Of a stretch of 51,213 nt of DNA, positions 11,655 through 22,610 are shown piece by piece. Positions within the stretch are counted from its first letter, which is position 1, and each line of letters begins with the position of its first letter. The notes beneath the pieces are model-generated. The model searched no databases. It had not been told where the DNA came from and worked only from the letters and a program-made list of their open reading frames with translations. This DNA is from Glutinoglossum americanum (lineage: Eukaryota; Ascomycota; Geoglossomycetes; Geoglossales; Geoglossaceae). Position numbers and translations under genes: made by a program. The stretch spans positions 4,622-55,834 of the forward strand of contig JAGHQL010000179.1 of assembly GCA_020080175.1 (NCBI GenBank). The letters run 5' to 3'.

Positions 11655-12472
11655 CCCTGTTACACAAACTCGTTTGCTTCACACCACACAATATAGGTAT
11701 TCCTCACTTCGCCCGGCCCGGCAGAAATTGCGATCAGAGTCTAGTCTCTTTGCCGCCGAAGTCGCTCCTTCGAGGGTGGATAAGAGCAGCTTGTCCTTCG
11801 TCCACCGGGTCCGAGTGACGGGCGCAAGCCGTCCCCACCCTTCCTCGGTGGGCGACCCCTGGGCTTCCAGACTATCAGTCACAATGGCGTTTGTAGGTTT
11901 CCAGCTTTGGTAGGCTTGTTCCGGTCTCTTCTGTTGGCGAAGGGAAAACTTGTTCCAGCGTTCGTTATTTGCCAGCAACCAATTAGATTGGGATTGATTG
12001 ATCCTCTATGGGACGAGTTCTCAGGGGCGGGGCTAATTCAAACCACGAGGGTGCTGTTGTCAGTTCTGGTTTAACGGCAATGTCTGACCGTCGTGTAGCG
12101 CATGCGAATCGCGGAATGAATTGCGAACAGAAAGGCTGCTGAAGCTCAGTGTGACTGATAACTACTAGAAATACCCGTTCAACTTTGTGGTAAAGTGCTA
12201 TCTTAATGGAGGATTAAGGGGCGCGTTTCAGATGTCTGCAGGAAATCTGAAGCGTGGGCTGGTTGATTGTTTGGAGGTGGTGGCAGGGGAAACATTGGGG
12301 GAATGATACGCGAGTTAGATCCACAATCGCCCAAAGAGTACAACTAGTTCCGAACTTTGTGGGGTATGACGCAACCACGCAACACCATCTCTCTGTTCCC
12401 TACACAAGCCTTTATTTTCGCCACTGAGTAGCAACATTCTACTACAAGTTTGGCTCATCTTCAGAATAGCTA
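11655..12472. other. intergenic region, no gene seen
   Basis: About 820 bp between the start of the minus-strand unknown gene and the stop of the IAH1-like gene. It should include the promoter and leader of the former. A 99-codon minus-strand frame at 11679-11978 lacks an ATG and a recognisable motif. Nothing else is supported. Confidence 0.5.
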
Positions 12473-13533
12473 TTAACATGTAGTAGCTTCACCACCGCTC
12501 CTAGAGGGGACCTGATCTGGCCAATTTGACAGGATTATGCTCATTATCTCGTCATAGAGAAACTTGTATGCTACTGGAGAGAAATGGAGTCCTAGTGGTT
12601 GAGGCATCGTATCGTCAACCACAGCAAAATATCCCTCGGGGAGGAGTGTGGCCCACCATCGATAAGAAATTGGGAGAATGCCCAGTTCCTTGAAACGGCT
12701 AGAGAACCATTCAAAGGAGCGCCAGGTTGCCAACCTGACTTCTCCATAAGACAAGTCCAGATATCTAAGACGACCACTCCAAGTTCCTTGCCAACATCTA
12801 CAGTTATATCGGCATACAATTTAGCGCGCTCGGCTGTCCGAGTACCACCCATCCCGGAATCAATAAGTGCATACTCATCTATAGGCGGTGGAGTGATTAG
12901 GATAATCATTGGATGTTGCATCTTAACCACCGGATGGGTGATGATGGAGGTTAGGTTGCGGCGATACTCATCAGGGGCGATGTGCTGTTCATATCCTGGC
13001 AAGACCGCATCATTGGCACCAAACCAAACAGTCTACCCGAGCGAAACGTTAGCCTGAACGGTCTCCCTGAGTGTTCGCAATTCCCTAACCAAAAACCTAA
13101 CTCTAGCATGGCTTGGAGGTGGGATTAACTCGTGCACACGATCTAGGGCCCACAGTGTGTTGTAGCCACTGTGGAAGTGTGTTAACGACCGGCGGTATTA
13201 GTACCTTGGGGAAGCTGACCTCAAGCCTCTATTAATCACGTCCAGACGTCTGATATATGCTAGTTCGAGTTGTGTTCAAGGTTAACATCATGCGTGCGTT
13301 GTTGGTTCAAAACGGAGGTCATCTCACCATCCTGAAGCGCTGATGCAAATGAAAAACCGCGCTCTTGACTGTTGGCAAATTCTGTGATTGAATCCCCAAA
13401 TAGTATAAATTGATCCAGGGGCTTGGGGCGGGGAGAATAGTAAGTACAATTTCGTGCACGGTCAGGAGATACTTACCACAAAAGATCTGCTAGCCCGAGC
13501 AGCTCCGAATGAGGTCAGCGTGTGCCTTGTCAT
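12473..13533 (-). CDS. IAH1: IAH1-like SGNH hydrolase (isoamyl acetate-hydrolysing esterase family)
   Basis: Predicted esterase of the SGNH/GDSL family, closest to yeast Iah1, which cleaves short-chain acetate esters; the actual substrate here is inferred. Six exons: 13533-13477, 13421-13328, 13259-13220, 13168-13090, 13032-12657, 12591-12473; 254 residues. Block I is FILFGDSITEFA with the nucleophile Ser30. Block II is NRGLSGYNT (Gly), block III is TVWFGANDA (Asn), and block V DGLHFSPVAY carries the catalytic Asp and His. All four SGNH residues are therefore present. The N-terminus MTRHTLTSFGAARASRSF is about 20 residues longer than in yeast. Introns 4 and 5 use unusual donors (GTTAGG and GTGGGC), but phase and homology on both sides require them. 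The gene diverges from the CLC gene across 690 bp. Confidence 0.88.
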
Positions 13534-14222
13534 TGAGCTCGTCGCGGGGGTCTTAGTAGTAGTAGGAATTTATAATTAACGGGGCCGAGGGGATTGTCAC
13601 TGGCGTTTCCCAAAAGTTCCAGATCGACACCATCCCAAGTATTGATTTTCCGTTGCCGTCAGCATCGGCTACCCATGGTTTCCTCGTGAGGCGTGGGAGA
13701 GATCATTTGACACGGTCAGCTTCAAGGAACCATGGGGGTCGCTTTTCGCTTGTTCAGTAGGGGTATAGCATTACCCACGCAGGCCATGCAGTAAGAAGGC
13801 TGCTCGCGTCACGTTGAATTAATGTATTGCACCACACTCGAGTGCTTCTACATTTATTTGAACACACCACTCTGGGATATGATGTACATACACCCTTTAT
13901 TTCTGATAGAATAATCGGAATCTTTTTTGGACATTACATTTAAAGGGGGCGCGGGTCGTATATGGTTGTCTCACGCTTTTTACCGCCCACACTCTGTCGT
14001 TTGCGGAACAGTGTTCTCAGCCCAAGGATATTGGATTTGTGTCTTTGATGCCTCTATCTCTGAGACACGTCGTAAGCCCCGACTAACGTCCTCTGGCGAA
14101 GCCCTGTTAATCAGGATGTCCCCACCGGAATTATGAATTGCTTCTATCCTTTCCAGCACGTTTCTTTCTGGTGTTGAGGTTGCTGCCGTTGTCAACCAAG
14201 CGCCCTCACCACCGACCTTAAC
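13534..14222. other. divergent intergenic region between IAH1-like gene and CLC gene
   Basis: About 690 bp holding two promoters. A minus-strand open frame at 13980-14252 overlaps the CLC start but shows no domain. No repeat or RNA gene seen. Confidence 0.5.
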
Positions 14223-17217
14223 ATGTCTCGATCCGTCTCCTCCCACCACCAACCCTCTCTATACGACCATGACGAGGACGACACGTCGGTTCACCAAAGT
14301 GAGGCTCCCACACCTACTTCTCCAAGCTTCGCTCGACGAATACGCATCGCACGGACGTCCGACCTTGATCTCCATCTCCGTAGCCGTATGCCTACCCGGA
14401 GTAATACACATATAGACGAACATTCTAGCCTGCTAGACAATGCAGACTCTGCGGCTGGCAAATACACGAGTGTTCCACCCACTCCACGGCCGATACCGTC
14501 TAGACACCACAGTACCTCAAACAGCATTCGACGGCTGATGCATCATAGCCGGTCCGGGTCCTTCTCTCAACGACTCACCAGTGCTCTGATTTCAGAGCGC
14601 CAGTACACAGCCAACCGTAGGGGCCTGGATGATTCCATTCCATCACTTTACCCAGGCGACTTTTATAATGATGACAGGGTTTGGTACGACCAATTCACGT
14701 CGACTGATTGGGTGCATGACAGTATTGCGGATGCATTTCGGGTAAAAGCTCTGCGAAGCCGTAAAGATATTCGAGGAAGGCTAGTCGCGTGGTTTGATGG
14801 CGCACAGGGCTGGCTCCTTGTTGCCATCATCGGTTGCATTACCGCCACCATTGCATACTTCGTGGATGTTACGGAGACTGCAATATTTGATGTCAAGGAA
14901 GGATTTTGCAGAGTCGGCTGGTATTACAGCAAAAGGAAGTGCTGCTTAGACTCTGATATGTGTGATAAGTGGGTATCTTGGTCTCGGATTTTTCGGCAGG
15001 CCAACTTCGACAACCAGTGGATAGATTTTTCCGCATATGTTACCCTTGTTGTGTTGCTTGCAACGGCATCCTGCGTTCTGACTCTGACAACACGGACGGT
15101 CGTCCCTTCAGCAGTGCGGCTTTCAACTTTAGATGAGAATTTAGGAGCTGATGTTCAGAGACCTTTTGATGAGAACGATGAGTCGGCAGGAAAACGGAGT
15201 GTGAGCCCTACGCAACAAGCCGATTCGCAAGCATCTTCGGCAACGACCTATTACTCGGCCGCTGGAAGTGGTGTCGCCGAAGTTAAGGTCATTCTTAGTG
15301 GCTTTGTCTTGCATGGGTACTTAGGGGTAAAGACACTCATCGTGAAGACACTCGCCTTAATACTAAGTGTGGCCTCTGGCCTCAGCCTCGGGAAAGAGGG
15401 ACCGTATGTTCACATTGCCACATGTATCGGCAATATTGCTTGCAGAATGTTCTCAAAGTACAATCACAACGACGGGAAACGGAGAGAAGTGCTCAGCGCA
15501 AGTGCTGCGAGCGGTGTCGCGGTGGCATTTGGCGCGCCGATTGGAGGCGTGCTTTTTAGTCTAGAAGAAGTCAGGTAAGTTGCTCATTTGAGGATCGCAA
15601 GCAGATTTCTCTAGCTAAGCCCTCCCCCCCTAGTTACTATTTTCCGCCAAAAACACTCTTTAGAACATTCTTTTGTTGCATTGTGAGTTTCTATCTTCCT
15701 CCCCTTGACTGCTTTCAGCGCTAAACCTTCCAGGCGGCTGCGCTTTCCCTAAAATTCCTCAACCCATATGGCACGAATAAGATAGTTCTATTCGAGGTTC
15801 GATACATGGGTGATTGGAGGTTTTTCGAAATGATCGCCTTCGTCCTGCTGGGAGTCCTAGGAGGAGCTGCTGGCGCCCTCTTCATCAAAGCATCTAGGGT
15901 CTGGGCTAGGACTTTTAGACGTGTCCCGTTTATCAGGAAATGGCCGGTGTTTGAGGTTGTTCTGGTTGCGCTCATAACTGGGATCGTGAGCTTCTGGAAT
16001 AGATATACAAAACTGGCAGTCTCCGAACTCTTACTGGAATTGGCCAGCCCTTGTGACCACAACGATGCTTCAGGTACCGGACTTTGTCCACCGGTAGAGA
16101 AGATCCCTGAAGTGATATACTATCTTTCAGTTGCGCTTGTTATCAAAAGTTTGCTTACAATTGTCACCTTCGGCATTAAGGTCCCTGCGGGGATCTATGT
16201 GCCGTCGATGGTTGTTGGCGGACTAATGGGCAGAATCGTTGGCCATACAGTGCAGTACCTGCTTTTCAAGTTTCCAGATGCGACTATCTTCGGTACTTGT
16301 CCCTATGAGGGAGGAGGTTCAACTTGCATTGTACCTGGTGTTTATGCTATGGTTGCTGCTGGCGCAACTATGTGCGGAGTCACAAGACTTTCCGTTACTC
16401 TCGCCGTGATACTCTTTGAGCTCACTGGGAGTCTCGACCACGTCCTACCATTTTCCATCGCCATTCTTGTTTCGAAATGGACCGCAGATGCACTTGAGCC
16501 ACATAGCATCTATGTAAGCACATGCCCCTTTTGGAGATTCAGGGAAGCTAATGTAGAATAGGATCTTCTCACAGACATGAACTCATATCCGTTCCTAGAC
16601 AACAAGGTGCGGCCTATTTTCACTGGAGAGTTAGGCGACATCATTCCTCGAGTCCGTGAAGAGCGTATTATTGATATCTCACACTCGCCTCTGATATTAG
16701 CAAGGGAACTGAGAAGAAAACTGGATAATTTGCATGTAGCTGGAGAGATTGATGGTGGCCTGCCGATAGTAAGGAACAAAATCCTTGTCGGCTTAATTCC
16801 TGCACCAGATCTGGAGTTCGCTCTTGATAAACTTGAGAATGAGGAAAATAGCCTATGCTTGATGGCGACACATATAAGATGGGACAGTTCCGATGTTGAA
16901 GATGAACCAGATGCCGATCCGACAGACTTCACGTCTTACATAGACCCAGTAGGTTTGACTATTTCCCCTAGCCAGTAAATGACTGCTAACAACCAGAAGG
17001 CACCTGTGGCTCTGGAGATCCGATCACCTATGGATCTTGTATATGAGTGCTTTGTGAAACTTGGGCTGAGATACATTTGTGTTTTACGTGATGGGCAGTA
17101 TGCTGGTTTGGTGAGTGCTGACATATCACTTGCTTGAGCTTAGATTTATAGCTAATGTCATCATAGATTCATAAGAAAGCTTTTGTCAAATACACTAAGG
17201 AGTTGGAGGACGCTTGA
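14223..17217 (+). CDS. CLC-type voltage-gated chloride channel / Cl-/H+ exchanger
   Basis: Predicted 910-residue CLC transporter, closest in pattern to the intracellular CLC-3/4/5 exchangers and related to yeast GEF1. Six exons: 14223-15574, 15634-15682, 15734-16513, 16562-16948, 16997-17110, 17167-17217. A long Ser-rich cytosolic N-terminus (about 190 residues) precedes the membrane domain. Pore motifs in order: GSGVAEVK (from Gly348; Ala replaces the usual Pro/Ser), GKEGPYVH with the gating Glu392, GAPIGGVLFSLEEVR, SYYFPPKTLFRTFF, and VPAGIYVPSMVVGG (usual form GIFIPS). The C-terminus from about residue 728 (DMNSYPFLD...) forms a CBS pair, ending GLRYICVLRDGQYAGLIHKK, as in CLC-3/5. Both the gating Glu and the SLEE region are kept, favouring an exchanger of endomembranes. 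Subcellular site is inferred. Confidence 0.92.
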
Positions 17218-17807
17218 TTCATGAGCTGGCTGAGCTACCGTGTACAGCCTGATAACCTCTCACTATCTATGTTTTGTGTATCTCGCCTCTAGAAATTTGC
17301 CGGCGCTGGGTCTCAAGGTCGGTATCGCAGGCCATTATTCGTAGAACTCCGCATTCGTATCACATGCATTACTGGCTGACTTTGGGTTTATCATTATTTC
17401 ATTCCTCTATGGCATTTTGCGGCATTTGTTATGCGTCTATTTATATTGTTAGTCACTAGAAGAATTTGTATGCCGTCTGGTGTCCAGGCACCTTTCGGAG
17501 ATTAGCGCACATAAATTGTAACCCCCCGATAGAATTGTACGGAATATATCGCTTGGCACTCAAGCAAAACCCGTTCAATTACAACGTTACTCTGGGGGGT
17601 TAATTTCTCGAATACAAGAGGGTTGAATACCACTAGCCAACACAGAAAACACTTACCGGCGTCATCAATTGCCCGTGTTGGGGGAATGCTACCTTCATGT
17701 CGCGTCCCTTTCCGCGATGCTCTACAGCATATCTTAATTTCCTAATTCATTTGCAAGTCACAAGAGAAGGATTTTTGTTGAAAGTGGATATTTACGCTCG
17801 GAAAGTA
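17218..17807. other. convergent 3' intergenic region
   Basis: About 590 bp between the stops of the CLC gene and RRP45. AT-rich, with a few short open frames lacking any domain. No RNA gene or repeat seen. Confidence 0.5.
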
Positions 17808-18801
17808 CTATCTCTCATTTTCGGCGCTCAGCTCTACTAAAAGTCTGCTGGGGTTTTTCTCTTTTAGATCTTCTTCCAGTTTCTTAGATATGAACCGGGA
17901 GATCTCCTGGGCTTTGACCAATGCTATGTTTGTACAATTCAAAAACGTCAAAGCCTCTACCGCAACTCCTCCAAGCTTCGCTATCTGGCATATTTCTCCA
18001 TGGCGATTGAGTGCGATGGTTAGTTCGCCATTCCTGAGCATCTCTTCCTGCAGGGTGGCATCGACCAAAACTATACCCCCTCCTAGAAAAAAAGAGAATG
18101 TTACACAGATTGGATGGTGAAGGAGTGATAGGGGGACCGGGACTCGCTCCTCCATTGCATGAATAGTAACGTTCTCCCCTTCAACACTGACATCTGGACG
18201 GCGGAAATGCTGCAGTGCAGCAATAACTGCGATGCAGCTCGCGTCAGTGAGCCCGCCGTCGTAGTCAAGTAGATGCACGTCGGCCCTGATATTCCAGCAT
18301 TTCTGTCCCGCGATAATGCATAACGATTCTGTATCTAGGGCACTTGACCGGCGAATGGCTTTTTCCAGGATACGGGAGAGAATCACCTCCTGGTCTGTCT
18401 GCCTGCAATTTAAGTTAGGTCCAGGAACGGCGTCGGCGCACCAGAGGTGTGATTATGCTCACCGTCCAACCTCAAAAGCGGGGGATGCTATGGGGCTAAG
18501 TTCAGTGGTGATTGTGAAGATGCCATCAAAGAGGCGATCCGGGAAAGGCCTTGTGACTTCGGCAGATATCCGAGCAATAACTCTATTAGGCTTTTTATGA
18601 GCTGGATATATCAAAACTGGGCTAATGGCACTCTTACCTCGTCTTGCCCAGTTTGACATCAGCAACCCCATACTCATCTCCGAAATTAAGCTCTAAACCT
18701 CGAAAAGCATCAAAGCTACGACCGTCAATCCGTATATTCTCTTGCAGAGCTTGAAGGACAAAGGAACGTTCGTTAAGGGAGAGCTCGGGCTCCCTGGGCA
18801 T
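17808..18801 (-). CDS. RRP45: RRP45, RNase PH-like subunit of the RNA exosome core
   Basis: Structural subunit of the exosome ring (EXOSC9 in animals), needed for 3'-5' RNA processing and decay in nucleus and cytoplasm. Three exons: 18801-18638, 18582-18463, 18402-17808; introns of 55 and 60 nt; 292 residues. The N-terminus MPREPELSLNERSFVLQAL then IRIDGRSFDAFR is characteristic. GVADVKLGKTRVIARISAEV, LSRILEKAIRRSSALDTESL, AGQKCWNIRADVHLLDYDGG, DASCIAVIAALQHFRRPDV and HPICVTFSFF follow the RNase PH fold. Eukaryotic family members lack phosphorolytic activity, and this is expected here. The protein ends soon after the RNase PH second domain, like yeast Rrp45, without the animal C-terminal extension. 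It diverges from CWC15 with only 132 bp between the start codons. Confidence 0.95.
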
Positions 18802-18933
18802 GTTGGAGTGGGGAGAGGGTCGCAAAAGTTTAATTGGGTACGAAGCCGCGTCGATGTTTCTTCTTGGCGGATGCTGACTAATAGTAATTAAATACCTTTA
18901 GCGAGCTTCAGTGATTTCCACGCAGGATCAACA
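18802..18933. promoter_or_regulatory. short bidirectional promoter, RRP45 / CWC15
   Basis: Only 132 bp separate the ATG of RRP45 (minus) from the ATG of CWC15 (plus), so both promoters and both leaders must fit here. There is no clear TATA box; an AT-rich core (taattaaatacc) lies near 18885-18896. The shared use is inferred from spacing alone. Confidence 0.55.
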
Positions 18934-20084
18934 ATGACTACAGGTACGATCTCAGGAGCAAATTAAAACTACATCGTCACTAACACTCAATTAGCACATA
19001 GGCCTACATTCGACCCTGTAAGTGCATTGCACCATATCTGCCTTAATACAGGATCTAAACCTTGTGTAGGCCCGCGGCAAAGAAGCCCTTCGAGGACCCG
19101 CATATCATCAACGACTCCTTCCTGCTCACACTCAACTAAAGGTTCGGTATGTTATCCTCCGAGAACGAGACTTTGAGGGTGTATCGGAAACTGAGGCAAG
19201 TGAAGGCAACCTGGTCAAGGTGGAGATGCGGACCACGAAGTTCGAGATCTCAGAGCAGAACTTTTGAAGGCGGAAGCTGCGCATTTTGCAAAGACGAAAG
19301 GGGTCGCAGAGGCCGATGGTAGCGAATCTGAAGCGCCCCGTATATCAAAAAGACAGTTCAGCCCTAACGATATCCCGGATGAGGAGGAAGATCCGGAAGT
19401 CAAGAGGCGCCGGATATTGGAGGAGACAAGAGACATTGATGCGGATTCGGATGGGGCTGAGGAAAGCAGTAGCGAAGACGATAGGTATGCCTGGTGCAGA
19501 ATTTTACGCTTCTTGCTTTTCTCTTTCCACACCTGACATTTACGCTAGTGATGAGGATGATGAAGATGAGACTGCAGAATTGCTTCGAGAGCTAGAGAAA
19601 ATCAAGAGAGAAAGGGCAGAACAGAGAGAGCGTGAGGTATTTTCCCCCAATCTAGATAATTCCAAAGTAGAACAAAACTTTAATTTAAGACATACAGGAA
19701 CGCCAGAAGGTGGATGAAGCGGAGGCGCAGCGCGAGCACGACATAGCGAGGGGAAACCCGCTCCTCAATGCGCCAGATTTTAACGTCAGGCGGCGGTACG
19801 TGCTTGCGAGTGTTGAATCTATTGGATCGAAAAATGAGCTAACAATTCCTTCAGCTGGGATGATGATGTGGTTTTTAAGAATCAGGCTCGCGGGACAGAA
19901 GATAAGAGAAAAAAGGAATTTGTAAATGTAGGTTTGATGTCTTAGTCGTACTGTATGATTTACTAAATAATGCCTTAGGATCTCTTACGATCGGATTTTC
20001 ATAAGCGATTTATGGTAAGCTCTTTGATGACGAGATCTGAGGAACTGTGGCTAAAGAGTTTCCCAGAGCAAGTATGTCAGATGA
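18934..20084 (+). CDS. CWC15: CWC15 (Cwf15), NineTeen-complex-associated splicing factor
   Basis: Intrinsically disordered component of the activated spliceosome. Nine exons: 18934-18943, 18995-19017, 19070-19146, 19206-19484, 19549-19636, 19698-19795, 19855-19927, 19979-20014, 20067-20084; 233 residues. The first coding exon is just 10 nt (ATG ACT ACA G). The spliced N-terminus MTTAHRPTFDPARGKEAL matches the family's MTTAxRPTxxPARG. The middle has QPGQGGDADHEVRDLRAELL, acidic DEDDEDETAELLRELEKIKR and the coiled-coil-like ERQKVDEAEAQREHD. The C-terminus GNPLLN, RRRWDDDVVFKNQARG, FVNDLLRSDFHKRFMSKYVR is the most conserved part, and the last exon encodes only SKYVR plus the stop. Eight introns in 1.15 kb make this the most finely split gene here. 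Confidence 0.95.
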
Positions 20085-20566
20085 GTGGCGAATTGCGCTT
20101 AGTTTGTGGCTGGTGTTCAATCTAATTACGTGTGCTCGGCTGTATTTTGACATTCTGCATCCCCGCCCCGATTGATCCATCTGCTAGCCAGATCATGATC
20201 GCCTGTTTTCCTGGGACACAAACTCGCCTCTATCACCTTGCATAATGCCGTGCCATGTTGCTCCAGCCCCCTGCCCAGCTGAATGCCCGACCAAATGCGG
20301 AGACCCATCTCCAAATTTCGTGTGATCCATGTCAAATTGATCGACCCGGTTTCAGTCGCCCAGATTACCGTTGACTTGATGGAAAGCGGGGTGGGCGCTC
20401 GAAGGCCTTGGTGTCCGACACCTTCGGGGTTATACTATGACGCAATCGGGCTCCCCGTAATCATTGGCGTCATATATGGTCTCTTTCCCCCCTCTCAAAT
20501 GGGGAACAGGCTTCACTTGAAATAATCAATCACATCAAAATCAGTAAACTATCAAAGCGAGAAATA
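20085..20566. other. intergenic region upstream of the repeat-protein gene
   Basis: About 480 bp containing the CWC15 3' UTR and the promoter of the tandem-repeat protein gene. Short open frames on both strands have no recognisable domain. Confidence 0.5.
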
Positions 20567-22353
20567 ATGTCTGGCTACGACGATCAAAATACTGTGAGTA
20601 CTCCTATTCAGCGTGATCTGTGCAATCACTAAGTCCTCACCGTAGGGCTCTCGTGGGTATGGTGGTGACAGTGGCGTATGATCAATAACCCGATGAACCC
20701 GCAGCCACCAGCTAACTGGCCTTGTTGGTAGTCTCGGGGTTACGGGAGCTCCGGCGGACACCGCGATGATGACACAAATACCGGAGGCTATGGTGGCCGT
20801 ACTGGCGGAAATGTAGGGGGTGATACCGGCTACGGGAATACGGTTGGTCTTTGTCTACCTCTGCGCTATCGTCTCTAACGGCGTACCGAAGAAACGCACC
20901 GGGGCTTCTGACACTTACGGATCTACTGGTGACAACAGCTACAGCTCTTCTGGGCACATCGGAGCCTCTGGCGCGTACGGATCTTCCAAAGACACAGAAG
21001 ATGATAGCTATGGATCGACTAAGCGCACGGGGGGATCCGGTGATACTTACGGGTCGTATAAGCGCACGGATGACGAAGGCGGTTATGGGTCTACTAAGCG
21101 CACCGGCGGTTCCAACACTTACGGATCTTCCGGGGATACAGATGACAACTACGGGTCGGCTAAGCGCACAGGGGGATCTGGTGACGCTTACGAGTCCTCC
21201 AAGCGCACGGATGGCGAAGGCGATTATGGGTCTACTAAACGCACCGGCGGTTCCGGTACCACATATGGATCCTCCAAAGCTACAGATAACGATACTTATG
21301 GCTCCAAGAGCGCAGGAGGTTCCAACACCTATGGGTCCTCTGACGATACTTACGAATCATCTACGCGTACAGGCGATGACAGCTATGGGTCGTCTAAGCC
21401 TACCGGGGACTCCAACACTTATGGATCTTCTAGTGACACTTATGGATCCAAGCGTACAGATGACGACAGTTATGGTTCGTCTAAGCCTACCGGGGACTCC
21501 AACACTTACGGATCTACTGGTGACACTTATGGATCCAAGCGTACGGATGACGACAGTTATGGTTCGTCTAAGCCTACCGGGGACTCCAACACCTACGGAT
21601 CTACTGGTGACACTTATGGATCCAAGCGTACAGATGACGACAGTTATGGTTCGTCTAAGCCTACCGGGGACTCCAACACTTACGGATCTACTGGTGACAC
21701 TTATGGATCCAAGCGTACGGATGACGACAGTTATGGTTCGTCTAAGCCTACCGGGGACTCCAACACCTACGGATCTACTGGTGACACTTATGGATCCAAG
21801 CGTACAGATGACGACAGTTATGGTTCGTCTAAGCCTACCGGGGACTCCAACACCTACGGATCTACTGGTGACGCTTATGGATCCAAGCGTACAGATGACG
21901 ACAATTATGGGTCATCTAAGCCTACCGGGGACTCTAACACTTACGGATCTTCTAGTGACACTTATGGATCGTCTAAGCCTACTAGAGACTCCAACACTTA
22001 CGGATCTTCTGGCGACACCTATGGATCCAAGCGTACAGATGATGATAGCTATGGGTCGTCTAAGCCTACTAGAGACTCCAACACTTACGGATCTTCTGGT
22101 GATAACTATGGATCCAAGCGTACAGATGAGGATAGTTATGGATCATCTACACGTACTAGAGACGATGGCGATGGAGGTACGTTATTGCTCTCCCGTGAAT
22201 TGCCTTTATATTCCGGCACTGACATCTATGGTTGGTATAGATTCCAAGGTCGGGAAGTTCATGGAAAAGGTCGGCAGCGCACTTGGTAGCTCGACCATGC
22301 AGCAAAAGGGCTCTGAGAGGCGCGGGCGGGGATCTGATGATAATGACTACTAA
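20567..22353 (+). CDS. Ser/Gly/Tyr/Asp-rich tandem-repeat protein with conserved C-terminal helix
   Basis: Predicted 521-residue, mostly disordered hydrophilic protein. Exons: 20567-20593, 20646-20675, 20732-20842, 20892-22176, 22241-22353. It starts MSGYDDQNT, then GSRGYGGDSG and SRGYGSSGGHRDDD. The central part repeats the motif YGSSKPTGDSNTYGS and TYGSKRTDDDSYGS; six full 29-residue copies (21384-21905) are flanked by degenerate ones. After an intron with a GTACGT donor at 22177, the last exon gives DSKVGKFMEKVGSALGSS, a lysine/glycine amphipathic helix also found at the end of many fungal repeat-rich 'MSGY...' proteins. The donor of intron 3 is uncertain: GTTGGT at 20843 or GTAGGG at 20811, both phase 0. 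The family is common in Pezizomycotina and sometimes linked to stress, but I know of no proven function. It is not a transposon product. Confidence 0.8.
21384..21905 (+). repeat. coding minisatellite, six 87-bp units
   Basis: Six head-to-tail units of 87 bp (29 codons) begin at 21384, 21471, 21558, 21645, 21732 and 21819. They differ by a few substitutions. Units 2+3 (21471-21644) and 4+5 (21645-21818) read the same base for base, including the alternating acg/aca and act/acc variants, so a 174-bp block was duplicated recently. The unit length is a multiple of three, so copy-number changes keep the frame. Confidence 0.95.
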
Positions 22354-22610
22354 CCAACTATCACAGAAATGTCTCGCTTTACAGCTGTTAATATTACGCT
22401 GTCGCCAGTGTATTTATCAGTGGAATAGTAGCACCAGTTAGGTCGTGAAATTATAATGCATATTGGAAAATTGTCAAGGTTGAAGATCGGTGTTTAAAAA
22501 TTCCGAGATCCGATGCATTAGTGCGATGCGTAGCCCGAGGCTGGAATAGGTAATTACGAGAAGCGCAAATGGTGTCCATCTCACGACACCCCGAGAGACT
22601 TCCTGTAACC

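Noticed and set aside
11679-11978. 99-codon minus-strand frame ending 24 bp before the ATG of the unknown gene.
   Set aside because: Has no ATG, no domain, and ends in a stop out of phase with the gene; most likely leader sequence.
20851-22353. The 500-codon Leu/Thr/Pro/Met-rich frame as a separate gene.
   Set aside because: It is the off-frame reading of the minisatellite. Conserved features (MSGYDD start, KVGKFMEK end) belong to the spliced Ser/Gly/Tyr-rich product.
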